64,000 nucleotides of DNA from contig MU603951.1 of the NCBI GenBank assembly GCA_025201845.1, positions 128,200 to 192,199 on the forward strand. The letters run 5' to 3'. The notes under the pieces are model-generated. The model worked only from the letters and a program-made list of their open reading frames with translations. It had not been told where the DNA came from and did not search any database. A program made the position numbers and the translations under genes. Within the stretch, counting starts at the first letter, position 1; every line of letters begins with the position of its first letter. Below, in pieces: positions 38,274-50,088 of the stretch. The stretch comes from Martensiomyces pterosporus. Taxonomy: Eukaryota; Kickxellomycota; Kickxellomycetes; Kickxellales; Kickxellaceae.

Positions 38274-40724
38274 ATGTGTTTCATGCTGGCGGACGTCGTT
38301 CTTGAGCCCACAGATGACGGCTGCAGCGATCTGATTATTCCATGGCACTGTACTGACAAGCAAAATGAGTGCAGCCAAAAGTCACAGCTATATGACACCG
38401 GCTGGTGGCAGAGATCTGTTCGTCGGCAGCTGGTAAGAAAGAGAATCGAGCGGGGACAGACAGTATCAGTAATAATCGGCAGCCGTAAAATACCTTTTCT
38501 GGTGCGCGATCTATGTGCAGCAGCATCAGATCCAAGCGATACCAGCGACTCGGCGGGTGCTGTTGGGGGCATGGTTGCCAGAGAGACCAGGCTCAAAATC
38601 ACAAAGCGGCAGATATCGGGATCATCGAGTGAGCTTGTCCCTGGGTACGAGGCAGAGACAGCCAGCCTAGCCAGCGAAGTCACAGGGTACTTTGCCAGCA
38701 AGGACAAGTACATAAAGCTAGGAATTCGGCCGCTGCAGACAGTGCACGTGCATGGGGTGCCAGGTGTGGGCAAGACTACGGTGGTCAAGCGTGCTTTGGA
38801 GAGGCTTCCGTACCCAGCAATACGTGGCAGCTTGCAGGAGATCATTGTCAATGCAAGCGGCACCGACTCCTCCGACGAGTACATCGACATGGCATTGGCC
38901 GATCTCTCTGATAGAGCGCACGCAGTCGCACCCTCGGTGATTGTCCTGGATCGTGTGGACGTTCTGAGCGACAAGGAGATGACGCAGGAACTCGACAAAC
39001 TGCCTGCGTGTTTTATCCGGTTTGTCGAGGCGCTGCCGCGCGACGTGTTCTTGGTGCTTGAGTCCAACGTGGAGTTGGCACGCATGCCTGTGGGCATTCA
39101 GCGCAGCGAAGTGATGCAGCATGGCCTGCTGATTCCAGTTCCCACGCGGCCGCGCCGTGAGCAGCTCGCTGGATCTGTCATTTCGGAGCTCGCCCCTCTG
39201 GTATCCCCAGATGCTACTATCAGTGCGGATCAGAGCGATCCTGAGCTGGCAGGACTTTTCAAGAAGGTCGCCAATGCAACAGCCGGGTATGTGGCGCGTG
39301 ACATCGCCTGTCTTTGCCGACAGTCGTTTCTGGGAATGCTGCGAGGCAGCGGGAGCAGCAGCAGCGATGTTGCTGATATGCATCTTATTGAGAGCTTTTC
39401 TCGATTGTCGCTTGCAGAAGCCAGCAGCGCCAGCAGTGGCACTGCTTCTGTTGCCTCTGCATTGCCAAAGTGGCACCATTTCGCCGACGCTCTGCAGGTG
39501 GTTCGGCCGTCCCAGCAACTAGAGTTCGAGAGCGCACTGCCCACCAGGCGGTGGTCGGATATCGGCGGCTACACCGAGACGAAGCAAGCACTTCAGCGCT
39601 TTATGCGGCTAGCCACATCTGAAACGCCGTCCCAACTGGGAGTGAAGCCGCCCACAGGCATACTTCTCTACGGACCAACTGGGTGTGGCAAAACAGCAAT
39701 GGCGCTGGCCATGCTTGCCGAGAGCTCTTGCAATGTCATTTGCATTCGCGGATCCGAGCTGTTTTCAAAGTACCTCGGAGAAACCGAAGCTCGGCTAAGG
39801 CGGCTGTTCCATGCGGCCAGGGCGGCTGCGCCGTGTGTTATTTTTATGGACGAGGTGGATTCCATTGCGGCCAAGCGCGAGTGGTCGTCTGTGGAGAGCG
39901 GCGGGCCGGCGCTGAGGGTACTCAGCACGCTGCTTAACGAGATGGACGGCGTGCACGAGGCCAAGGGTGTTATCGCCGTTGGGTGCACGAACCAGATTGG
40001 CAGGATTGATGATGCCATGTTGCGGCCAGGTAAGCGCAAATTAAAAATAGATGTGGTTTTGAACAATGGAGCGATGCGCGCACTTGAGATGCATTCCAGA
40101 AGATCGCCCCGCTCTCTACGCCCCCCCCCCCCAATTGGCCATCGGCGCCCATGGTGTTTTTTCTAGCCATAGAGCAGGGCTCTAATCGTGGCATGTCTCT
40201 GGCACGGCATTGAGTGCAACTAAGAGCAAATAAGAGGAATTGGTTTGCTCCCCACCCACTCCCTCAAGATCTGCCATGGCGATGAATGAATGAATGAGAA
40301 GATAGGGATGGAATCGGACACTGTGGGCACTGCCAAGCGCTAACATCACTGCTCTACCTCTTATCAATATCTAAATATATGTACGGCAATTCGGTGTTTG
40401 CACAAACAAGCAGGGCGATTCGACCAGCTTGTCGAGATACGGCCACCTACGCTCGAAGACCGCGTGGGTATCCTGCATGCACTGGCACATAAATCACCGC
40501 TCGAAGTAGATGTGGACATGGCGGCGATTGCGGGGATGACATCTGGATTCAGCGGAGCCAACTTGGAGCAGCTGTTCAGAGAGGCGGGCTTATCTGCCAT
40601 GCGAGCAAGTCGCGATGCTATTGCGCTCAGCATGCATGATTTTATGGCAGCATTGGATAAGGTCGAAACTCAAGGAAGCGGGGATGGGGACGGGGAGATA
40701 AGGCTGCCTGGGGACGGTGAATGA
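38274..40724 (+). CDS. Tandem AAA+ ATPase, AFG2/SPATA5L1-like (two exons)
   Basis: Exon 1 is 38274-40029 and exon 2 is 40414-40724. The 384-bp intron has donor GTAAGC and acceptor AAGCAG. The splice joins LRPG to RFDQLVEI, the conserved AAA sequence, giving 688 residues. An N-terminal domain is followed by D1 (Walker A GVPGVGKTT at about 161; Walker B-like VIVLDRVD) and D2 (Walker A GPTGCGKTA at about 467; Walker B CVIFMDEVDSIAAKR). D1 looks degenerate: DRVD replaces DEVD/DEID, and no arginine finger is evident. Type II AAA ATPases of this kind (AFG2A/B) remove factors from pre-60S ribosomes. AFG2B/SPATA5L1 fits the size best, but a divergent CDC48-like paralog is possible. The start could also be the ATG at 38283. 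Confidence 0.8.
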
Positions 40725-42736
40725 CTAATATGCAGCGCACCGCCAGCAGTGACATTCACGTAGGGCCCCTGTTCTTGAAATAAAGCTGATTGAGCATCAG
40801 TGGCATGCCACGAAAACACCAGCCAACTTGCTCAATCCGGATACACTGCAAGCGATGGCGATAATTTTTGGCACGCAAGCGCCCAAGAGCCAGAAGCCAG
40901 CAAGCTGCAAAGTGCGGTCCTTGTGTGCACACGCCTGGGCTGCAGAGGGGCGGAATGGCACAATGGCTGCTCTGAAGCGGAGGCCCACACTGATCCCAGC
41001 TCTGCTTTTGCTTGCTGCCTTGTTCCTTGGGCATGCGTGATTGACAAAGCAGATGCGACGCTGCCAGCACCCATTGTTCTTCGGCCTCTGCAGACAAGCG
41101 GGCAGCACATAACACAGTGCAGCCCTTTGGCGGCAATTTCATCTTTACAAGCACCACCCCCGAATGCCCATACCACTGCTCGCCCCCTTCCACCGCATTC
41201 CTGTGGGTGAACGCGCAAAGTAGAGCCTGCTCATGCCTGGTGCCGATGAGTCTGATGCCTACGCAGCAGCAAATGCGCCAAAGAGGGTGGCGGAAGACAA
41301 AGGAGTGCCAATAATGGCGGCACCTGTGGAGCACGTTTGTGTGTGAGAATTGGCCGCGATAAACAGCCAGCCCAGCTATCCAGTGCACGCGTAGGCCGCT
41401 CTCTCCTTTCCTTCGCCACCTCCAAGTGCTTATAACCCACACAGCCCCTGCATCTCGCCAGAGCGCCTGGTCCGCACCCTTTTCATTTCCCTCCTCTCCA
41501 CCGCACAGGGAATCCTCAGCCTGCGTTTTCATTTCCTCTTTTTCTTGCACACGCCCGCTCGCATGACCTGCTTTGGCTTCCCGCGTTTCTGAGTCACCGC
41601 CACCAGCGCACTTGCTAACAGTAGGCCGCTTCTTATTTTCGGCTCATCCTTTGTCGCAACGCGTTCCAAGGGAGCACCTTGCACAGCCACACTTTGCAGT
41701 CCTCTGCCACCCGCCGTGCTTTTCCCACGTATCGATTTCTTCTGAATCTCACGACCTCATATCGTGCAAGGTAGCAGGGCGCTGCATTGCTTCGCACACG
41801 TGGGTGCACTCGTAGGATCGGCACAACCTGCTTCGCCAAGACCTCAGAACACAGACAGAAGCCACCGGCAGAAAATGCGCAGCACGGCAGAACCTGGCAC
41901 CGGCTCGCCGCTGCTGGTGCTGGGCATCCAGGTGTTCCGCTGTCCGTACTGCTCGGACTACTTTGCCCTGGACATCCACCAGCTCCAGCACCACGTCCGA
42001 ATCAACCACTCCTAGCGCTCCCGACACATCAGCCCCGCTCATCAGCCCAGACATGGCGAACCCAGCAACAAGCGCCTCTGTAGAAATGCACATGGCATCC
42101 ACTGGAAGAATGAGACAATAAACAGCCAAAAGAAGCGCTCGTCTGCACTGCGTATAATCCCACTAAGCAGCCATGGAGCCTTGGCTGGGGCTGAGCTGCC
42201 CTGCATTGTAAACCGGCTTTGCCAGCTCACTCAGTGGTGGTTTGGCGTGTGTGGCTCGCACACAACCACCGCCGTTCTTCCTGTGAGGGGCCGCTCGTCT
42301 GGCTGCGCCAACTCTGGAGCACATGAGCAGGCGGGTGTGGGTGTGCCGCCGGGCCACTCGAAATAAATTAAGAGGACGTATCCGCCTTCCATGCCGCACC
42401 CCATCCCGCCTTCGCTCTATGCACTTGGCCTTTTCGACGCTTTTCCTTTCCCGCTCCGGCCAGCATTCTATCTCATACCCAGCCTGCTTTTCTTTCTCTC
42501 AGTTGGACGGCTACATAGCTGCAAATATAATTAGCGCTTCAAAATTCACCTGCATTCCCCCCGCTCCCCAGTCCTCGGGCACACCCACGAAACCTGTGCT
42601 GTTTTGGAAGCGGCGATACTGCGGCGCTTCGGGACAAAGGCCATACAAGCTTGTCTTCCTTTCTAAGAACACCTGGGGCAACAACGAACGCCAGCAGAAG
42701 GAACACACCTAGTCGCCATATCTCAGCGCATATACC
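40725..42736. other. Gene-poor 2-kb region between AFG2-like and RAD2
   Basis: I find no gene with recognisable family features except a possible 46-residue C2H2 protein at 41875. The several frames of 60-260 codons on both strands are rich in Cys/Trp/His/Arg, as in random translation of GC-rich DNA. The last 300 bp are likely the RAD2 leader. Confidence 0.4.
41875..42015 (+). CDS. Possible 46-residue single C2H2 zinc-finger protein
   Basis: The frame MRSTAEPGTGSPLLVLGIQV continues into FRCPYCSDYFALDIHQLQHHV and ends RINHS. It forms a well-spaced C2H2 finger (Cys-x2-Cys-x12-His-x4-His, with Phe/Leu at structural positions) just before the stop. The frame is open another 37 codons upstream but that part looks non-coding. 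It could instead be the last exon of a larger gene or a relic. The finger spacing is direct evidence; expression is unproven. Confidence 0.4.
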   Translation: MRSTAEPGTGSPLLVLGIQVFRCPYCSDYFALDIHQLQHHVRINHS

Positions 42737-45700
42737 ATGGGAGTCAAGGGCCTGTGGACGCTACTGGAGCCTTCAGCGCGGCCGGTGCGGCTAGAATCTC
42801 TGGCACGCAAGCGGCTTGCTGTCGACGCCTCCATATGGCTCTACCAGCTGTTCAAGGCGATGCGCGACGACGAAGGCAACCCGCTTGAGGAGGCTCATAT
42901 ACTGGGCTTCTACCGCCGGATTTGCAAGCTTTTGTACTATGACATCCAGCCCGTGTTTGTGTTCGACGGTGCTGCACCGGAGCTCAAGCGCGCTACTGTT
43001 GCCGAGCGCCAGTCGCTCAAAGAGTCCAAAACTCGCGATGCCAAGCGTGCTGCTCAACAACTGCTCCACGCACAGCTCAAACTACAGGCTCTGAACAGCA
43101 CGGCAGCAGCGGCCGTGGACGCAAGGTAAGTCGGCGAGTCATCTACAGACCCCTTCTCCCCCAGAGAGTGCGCGTTTCGTGTGTCTCCGTCTGCTCTTTG
43201 GCCATGTATCTCGCTGAATTGCATAGCGGCACTCTTTTTTTTTCCATCCTGTTTCTAATGCGGACCTTGCATGCCCCTTTTCTGTTGTGTGCATGAAATC
43301 CATGTGCACGATTTCATCGATCCAACTCTTTTGTAGCAATCCGGAACCAACGACGGCACTGCCGGCAGTGCACACGCCCAGCCCCGCAAAAAAGCGCAAG
43401 CGGGACGAATACGAGTTGCCGCCCATCCAAAGCAATGCCCTGTCGACTCGTGCTGCCAACGAAAGCGACCTGCGAATGGCTCACCCCGAGGACCTCCACC
43501 AGCTGCTCTCCCTGGCCTCAAGGAACCCCCAGATGTTTGGAAACATGGATGATCTGGACATCGACACTGAGTCGCCTGAATTCAAGGCCCTGTCGCCCGA
43601 GGACCAGCACGATTTGATTGTTGCGCTGAAGGTGCGGTCCCGCCAAACCTCACATGGTCGTCTGCAGCAGATGCTGGAGTCCTCGGATACGGCCTTGGAC
43701 TTCAGCAAGCAGCAGATTGACCTGCTTGTGAAGAGGAACAGTCTTACGCAGCAGTGGCTCCAGGTTACCGGTGCAGGACATCGGATTACCTCGCTGGACA
43801 AAAGCCAGTCGAAAGTAGCGGCTGGCCGTGTTGCTTCAGAGAGGAACCGCGAGTATATGCTGATTAAGAGTGACCAGCCTGGCGGCGGCTGGACCTTGAA
43901 GATGGATGGCGGTAATTCTGCTACAGATGCTCATTCTGGACGCGCAAACGATCAGGACAACAGGGTCGTGGTTAGCAGCGATGAAGAAGGCGAAGGTAGT
44001 CGTAGTGAGAACGACGACCTGATTGATGGTTCTAGCGAGTTCGAGGACGTAGCTCCACCCGCACACTCATACATGTCACCGCGGATATGCGCAGCACCGA
44101 TTGCACCCCTAGACCAGAACACTCAGCGCCAGCAGTACTGGGAACCACATGTAGCTGCATCTATTGACACCAGTAACCCGCTTGCTCGCTCCGGGCTCGG
44201 CTCGGTAGCCAGCGTCATCCATCTGCCGGAAAACATCGGCCGAGCAAATATGGGTGGGATTGAGAATGGCAACGGCAGCAGCAACGGCATTCCCATGATT
44301 CATGCTCCTAACCTGTCCGCTGAAGACCCGTTCAACGACGAGATGGACTCGGACAGCATGAGCGTTCTGGCCAACGATGATACAGGCGGGTATGTCGACT
44401 ACGACGGATCACACAGCGATATAGCGGGCAGCGTGTATAGCAGCCACAGTGAGCTTGATGCAGACTTGCTGGCACTCTACGGCGATTACGAGCAGCTGGA
44501 GCTGCTGCACCAGAGGCAGGAGGAGGAGATGCAGAAGCAGAGGGAGCGCGAGGAGGAGGCTATTTTGGCCATGTCTGCTCAGGAGTTTCTTGGGACGTGG
44601 ACTCAGCTCGTCACGCAGCCAATCCTGGAATACGATCCGGCTATTCGGGAGAACATGCGCTGTTGGCTGGTTGACGAAGACCCTGTGTCGCTGCAGGACA
44701 TTGCGTGGCGTGCCAACCGACAGCTCGAGAAGCAGCCTGACTTGGACATGAGCGATCCAGTGACGAGTGCGGGTGCTATTGATCTGACTGCTGATGACCA
44801 TCTGCTGTTGGCACGGACTAGGGTCGCGCGTCTGTCGCTTATTTCCAACTACCTCTCGTTTGCCCTGCGGTGGCGCCAGTGTAGAGAGGAGCCGCAGGCT
44901 GATGCGCAGTTACAGCGGAGCCATGCGCCCAGCGCTGAAATGGAAGATGCACACACCACGTCGTCGGATGGCAGCGCACAGAAAACTGAGCCCGACATCC
45001 AGCTGCTCTCCAGCACTCTGCTCTCTCGCAAACAAAGCCCCAAGGATGACCATGCAGACAGCAGTAGCCCTGTTTCTGCGGACCGTAGCCCATCCATCGA
45101 GATTCTGGATGGCCACATGGAGACGGAGGTGGAGAACAAAGGCGACACGTTACGCAAGCGTGATCTTATTTTTGCAAAGGCTGAGCTGTTTGCTGTCTCT
45201 GCTGCTACGGACACAGACGCAGGTGAGGCTGCTGCAAAAGCTAGCGCTGTGAAGAGCCTCGTTAGGAATATTGATAGCGACACGGAGGACGACTTTGAGC
45301 ACGAGACCGATGAGCGCATTTCTTATTCCCCCGATGTTGGCATCGATCGCACACACGCGTCGCACGCTCTGGGAGCAGACGGCAGCGGCTCCATGTCAGT
45401 GAGCACACAAGGGACATCTGTTACCAGCGATATGGCAAGCCAACACGGCATCGACGGCGAAGACGACATGGACGCAGACGGCGCAAGGCAGTCGGAGCTA
45501 ATGCGAAGCGAGCAGGACGAGTACGCCCTCTTTGTCGATAAGCTCAAGGCCCCCACCGACGGATCCACGGCAGCATCAAGAGGCGCTGGGCACCAGAGCA
45601 TGCGTGCCGAGCTGGAGAGAGAGCTTTTGGCTCTGCGATCNNNNNNNNNNCCGTAGCCCATCCATCGAGATTCTGGATGGCCACATGGAGACGGAGGTGG

Positions 45701-47229
45701 AGAACAAAGGCGACACGTTACGCAAGCGTGATCTTATTTTTGCAAAGGCTGAGCTGTTTGCTGTCTCTGCTGCTACGGACACAGACGCAGGTGAGGCTGC
45801 TGCAAAAGCTAGCGCTGTGAAGAGCCTCGTTAGGAATATTGATAGCGACACGGAGGACGACTTTGAGCACGAGACCGATGAGCGCATTTCTTATTCCCCC
45901 GATGTTGGCATCGATCGCACACACGCGTCGCACGCTCTGGGAGCAGACGGCAGCGGTTCCATGTCAGTGAGCACACAAGGGACATCTGTTACCAGCGATA
46001 TGGCAAGCCAACACGGCATCGACGGCGAAGACGACATGGACGCAGACGGCGCAAGGCAGTCGGAGCTAATGCGAAGCGAGCAGGACGAGTACGCCCTCTT
46101 TGTCGATAAGCTCAAGGCCCCCACCGACGGATCCACGGCAGCATCAAGAGGCGCTGGGCACCAGAGCATGCGTGCCGAGCTGGAGAGAGAGCTTTTGGCT
46201 CTGCGATCGCGCGTGAGGGACAACAAGAGAGACTCATCGGGGATCGACAGCGACATGGTTGAGGATGCACGCATGCTGCTCACCTTGTTCGGAATACCCT
46301 ATGTCACGGCGCCAATGGAAGCAGAGGCGCAGTGTGCTGCAATGGTCTCCTCCTGCCTGGTTGACGGAATGGTCACAGACGATTCAGACGCATTTCTGTT
46401 TGCGTCATCTAGCAGTGCGCACGTGTACCGGCATTTCTTCCAGAAGGACAGGTTTGTCGAGATGTACGCCGGCAGCAGCATTTACCAGGACTCGAGCTTG
46501 ACTCGGCGTGATTTTGTCTTCATTGCTTATTTGCTTGGCAGCGATTACACAGTGGGCATCAAGGGCATCGGCCCTGTTCTGGCCATGGAAGCATTGGCAG
46601 AGTTTGGTCCCGGCGCCGAAGAGACCGAGGGCGATTCAGCAGCCAACGACGAGGAGGCTGTTCTTGGCGCGTTGCGCAGGTTCAAGGCTTGGTGCGATGC
46701 CGTGTGCGGCGTGCTTCCTGGATATCCGCCGCCAGAGGGACTCGTGAATACGCCGCAGCGCCGAAGGCTGGCAAACGTGTTAAGCAAAACGGAGATCCCA
46801 GGCTCCTTCCCCGACCCGCGCGTTGCCCACGCCTATTTCAGTCCTCTGGTAGACGAATCGGATGCCAAGCTCGAGTGGGGGCTGCCTAACCTGGATCTCT
46901 TGCGCCAGTTCCTTGGCGAAAAGCTAGGCTGGACCGCGGAAAAGGCCGACGAAACTCTGGTCCCGCTTATCCGCAAGATGCTGGAAAACAGGGCGTCGGC
47001 GGACAGCAGTGCGCCGGGCGGGCTGCGACAGGCGACGCTGGATTCGTTTGTGTCTCCGCAAGGCAGTGGCGACGGTCTCCCGCATCCCAACCCCGAGCTG
47101 GCTAGCCTCACTCGCAGCAAGCGCATTGGCAAGGCGATTTCATCGCGCAGGAACAAGGCAAAGAAGTCAGCAGTGGCGCGCAAGGACGACAGCAAGAAGC
47201 CCTTGCTGTATCGCAAGTCGCTTCTCTAG
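42737..47229 (+). CDS. RAD2: RAD2/XPG DNA repair endonuclease, split by an assembly artefact
   Basis: Exon 1 is 42737-43125, starting MGVKGLWTLLEPSARPVRLE with the XPG N-domain (DASIWLYQLFKAMRD, VFVFDGAAPELKR). The intron 43126-43336 has GTAAGT and TTGTAG, and exon 2 starts at 43337. At 45641-45650 ten Ns are followed by a second copy of the preceding 558 bases, and this shifts the frame. Leaving out 45641-46208 gives a continuous 3714-bp coding sequence (1237 residues). The XPG I-domain follows (LLTLFGIPYVTAPMEAEAQC, VTDDSDAFLF, LLGSDYTVGIKGIGP), then a PCNA-binding QATLDSFV and a basic tail. Rad2/XPG cuts 3' of lesions in nucleotide excision repair. The spacer between the N and I domains is long and acidic, as in the family. 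Confidence 0.93.
45083..45640 (+). repeat. 558-bp duplicated block, copy 1 (inside RAD2)
   Basis: Matches 45651-46208 with a single difference seen (C at the serine codon near 45390, T near 45958). It ends exactly at the 10-N gap. Confidence 0.97.
45641..45650. other. 10-N assembly gap within RAD2
   Basis: A conventional small gap placed between two overlapping contig ends that were not merged. Confidence 0.98.
45651..46208 (+). repeat. 558-bp duplicated block, copy 2 (inside RAD2)
   Basis: Starts exactly after the gap and repeats 45083-45640. Together with the Ns it adds 568 bp (not a multiple of three) to the RAD2 exon. The one-base difference fits allelic variation or a sequencing error. 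Confidence 0.97.
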
Positions 47230-47389
47230 GCTACCTGAAGATCCACACACCAGGCCTCATGCTGTCCATAGCGTCCCCTCGATCTGTACACATTAATAGC
47301 ACATTAATAGCACATTATTTGCGGCTGCTTTGTATTGATATACAAGAACAATGCGGAGAATACATTGTCTGCTGAACCTACCGCGGGCT

Positions 47390-48591
47390 CTATGCCAGCA
47401 AAGGGTCATACAGACGGACGCCGCAGTCCTCTCCGACAGATGCCAGCATGGGTCGTGGGGTCAGCACGTCCTCCGATGACCTCTGCCACGCAACGCTCCA
47501 CACAGCCTGCGTGTGCGTGCTATGCGTCTCCACACACGCTCTCTGCGCAACATCCCAGATCTTGACCTTCGTGTCGACCGACCCCGAGGCGATGTACGCT
47601 CCATTCGGATGCATCTCTGCCGACAGCACCCACCCGCTATGGCCCATGAACGCCGAGACGGGGCTTCCGTGTCTCACGTCATGCAGCTGGACCTGCCTAT
47701 CGTCCGACGCCGTAACCAGCAAGCTCGAATCTGCAGAGAACGACACCGAGCGCACATTATCCGAGTGACCAGAGAACGTGCACACGAGCGATCCCGAGCT
47801 CACATCAAAAACGTACACGTGGCTGCCGACGCCCGCGCATGCAACCCTGGTGCCATCGGGGCTGGCTGCAAGCGCATACATAAAGTTTGGACGCGAGGTG
47901 TTCAGTTCTCCAAGCGGCTGGCCGTCCCCGGATGACCATAGCTTGACCGTGCCCTTGTCTGTGCTTGACGCAATGATTTCGGTGCTGGCGCCTTCGCTGT
48001 CCCTGCGGCAGACAAACCGCGATTTCCAGGCATTGATCTCGCCTGCATCGACTGTCAGCTCGGGCACCGTCTTGGTGGAACCGTCTTCTTTGCCACTGAT
48101 GTCCCAGATCGATAGCTTGCTGTCCATGGATGATGTGAGCGCTTTGGTTCCTTGAGAGTTGATATCCAGCGATGTGACTGCAAAGTCGCCGCTCTTCAGT
48201 GAATTGACGCACTCGCCCGACTGCGCATCCCTAGATTTACACAGGAACTTGGTGTGCCGCTTAGAACACAATGCGCTGCACCCAGCCTGAACCCACCCCC
48301 CATGAAAACACGAGCGCGCTACTGCTGCCTGCATTTTGGCGCTTACCATATTTTGACAATCTCGTCAGATCCAGCGGTCGCTAGCCGGTGTTTGCCCGGA
48401 ATCCAGCATGCATGCCAGATGTCGTCCTCGTGCGCTTGCTCGATAAGAGCTCCTTCCGAATACAGTGCCGACGACTACATATTATCAATTTGCCAGCATA
48501 GATGGAGTTAGGCTATCAGCGAGGTTGTTCAAGTGCTCAAACAGTCCACTCAGTTTGCTGCTCGTCTTATTTTAAAGCTGACGGCTACCAT
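47390..48591 (-). CDS. SKI8: Ski8/WDR61-type WD40 protein (three exons)
   Basis: Exons are 48589-48591 (ATG only), 48347-48474 and 47390-48230. Introns are 48475-48588 (GTAGCC...ATGTAG) and 48231-48346 (GTAAGC...ATCTAG). The product has 323 residues and begins M|SSALYSEGALIEQAHEDDIW, close to the Ski8/WDR61 start (HAHEDAIW). The second splice restores DEIVKIWDAQSGECVN. Repeats with GH...WD spacing continue, for example FSGHSDNVRSVSFSADSSLL and FMGHSGWVLSAEMHPNGAYI. The last, blade-closing repeat is LASVGEDCGVRLYD. Ski8 scaffolds the Ski2-Ski3 complex that feeds mRNA to the exosome; in animals and plants it is also in PAF1C. The second intron is certain. The first intron and its ATG are the best model, since an in-frame stop precedes exon 2 and exon 2 has no Met. 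Confidence 0.88.
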
Positions 48592-48777
48592 TGCAGTTGA
48601 CAACCGAGGTACGACCGTGGTATCGCCGTGCAAACTGCTATATGTATGGTGTAAAGAAACGACCCAGATCGCAGCTGGCGCGCCTCAGCTGGTCCATCTA
48701 CGTCAAAATCAATATCGTGGCATTTGGTGGGTTGAGGCTTACGGGCAGCACCACGTGAGAAGAAATAAAACAAAAAG

Positions 48778-50088
48778 CTACAGGATCCCGCCCATTTCCT
48801 TCATAAATCTCTTGTACTCCTCGTCGATCGAGCTTGTCTCCTTTTCCGTCTTTTCCGATTTGTGGCTGGCAGTGCCTCGGTCAGAGGGTGCGTGTGTCTG
48901 TGGAATGCTGGAGTGCACTGCGCCCACAGGCTTTATACTGCCCAATATGCCGCTTGCCTTTGTGCTCAGCGGAGCTTTTTGCACATTGGTGGAGCCGCTG
49001 GCATCAACATCGGGTGCCGCATTGACAACCATCTTTGGCGCCATGGGCACCGACGCAAGCACTCTCTGCCGCTCTCTTTGCTTGTTCTTGCGTGCAATAG
49101 CAGCAGGCACAAGCGTGGTAAGCTCTCGCTTGAGATCGCGCACCTTGGGCTCAGCAACGAGAACAGTTCCATGCGAAGGCCTCGGCTGAGATACAGGCCG
49201 CTGCTGCACGCCAGATGCATTAGCAGCAACCGGAGTAGCTGGTCCTTGATGCCCCCCAGCCGGTGGCACCCTTGAAGGACTCTGCGGGCGGTGATGGTAG
49301 GGCATATTGGGGCGGTCTGGCTGCTGTCGATATCCGCCATAGGGGTGTTGGCGCCGCTGTTGGTAGCCATGACCACGTCTACTAGGCTCCTGGCCCCTGC
49401 CTCCACCTCGGCTTCGACCGCGGCCACGATATATGTGTGAGTGCTGGCCTTGGCTCAAGTAGAGAGGCGATGGCCCCTTTGGGAGTGGCGGCCACACCGA
49501 CCCGATATCCATGTCCTCAGGAAGGAGCGGCGGTGTGCCCGGCGGCATAGGCGGAAGCGGCACACCTTCATCGGGATTGCTGTTACCACGAACGCCGCCA
49601 GGTGTCGCTGCTGAAGGACGCTTTTGCTGTGGTGTTGTCGGTATTCCCAGGTCGTCATCGTAACCAGCAGGGCCTGTTGGACCCTCACCCATGCGATCTC
49701 CTTCTCCATCTCCGTCAGAAGCATCGCTGCTGCTATCGCTCTTGCCGCCAGCCTCGAATCCAGCCATGGGGTCATATCCGACACTTCCGCCTCCAGCAGC
49801 AGCGTTCTTCTTCGGATCGATGCCTGCCGCTTTTTGTTTCTCAACGGCCTCCTGTAGCTCGTTCTTCAGCTTTTCTAGCTTTTCCTTCTCTGCAATCGTC
49901 AGTTTCCGCAGTTGAGATGTTGCTTTGTACTGCTCGATTTTCCGCTCCAATTTGCTTGTGTCCTTGTGGAGGATCGCGACCTCTCGCATTTTCTTGCGCA
50001 CTTCCTTGTTCCGTTTCGCCTCGCGATTCTGCATTTGCTTCCTGTACGAATCCGTTGGATTCGATCCCAGCGATGCCCCCTTTCCCAT
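48778..50088 (-). CDS. WBP11: WBP11-like splicing factor
   Basis: 436 residues. The first 90 are the Wbp11 domain (MGKGASLGSNPTDSYRKQMQ, then basic coiled-coil sequence with HKDTSKLERKIEQYKA and LTIAEKEKLEKLKNELQEAV). Proline-rich WW-domain ligands follow (GVPLPPMPPGTPPLLPED, WPPLPKGPSPLYLSQG), with an RGRGRSRGGGRG-type RGG patch. The C-terminal region (GTVLVAEPKVRDLKRELTTL) is helical. WBP11 (SIPP1/NpwBP) binds PQBP1 WW domains and PP1 and is a nuclear pre-mRNA splicing factor. Single exon, ATG 50086-50088. It lies in the same orientation as SKI8. Confidence 0.9.
   Translation of the reverse strand: MGKGASLGSNPTDSYRKQMQNREAKRNKEVRKKMREVAILHKDTSKLERKIEQYKATSQLRKLTIAEKEKLEKLKNELQEAVEKQKAAGIDPKKNAAAGGGSVGYDPMAGFEAGGKSDSSSDASDGDGEGDRMGEGPTGPAGYDDDLGIPTTPQQKRPSAATPGGVRGNSNPDEGVPLPPMPPGTPPLLPEDMDIGSVWPPLPKGPSPLYLSQGQHSHIYRGRGRSRGGGRGQEPSRRGHGYQQRRQHPYGGYRQQPDRPNMPYHHRPQSPSRVPPAGGHQGPATPVAANASGVQQRPVSQPRPSHGTVLVAEPKVRDLKRELTTLVPAAIARKNKQRERQRVLASVPMAPKMVVNAAPDVDASGSTNVQKAPLSTKASGILGSIKPVGAVHSSIPQTHAPSDRGTASHKSEKTEKETSSIDEEYKRFMKEMGGIL

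Noticed and set aside
40756..41550. 264-codon minus-strand frame in the gene-poor region
   Set aside because: Non-ATG start, Cys/Trp/His-rich random-like composition, and no recognisable motif.
45083..46208. Genuine tandem duplication within RAD2
   Set aside because: The junction is exactly a 10-N gap, identity is nearly complete, and the added 568 bp breaks the frame of an otherwise intact gene. An assembly artefact explains all of this.
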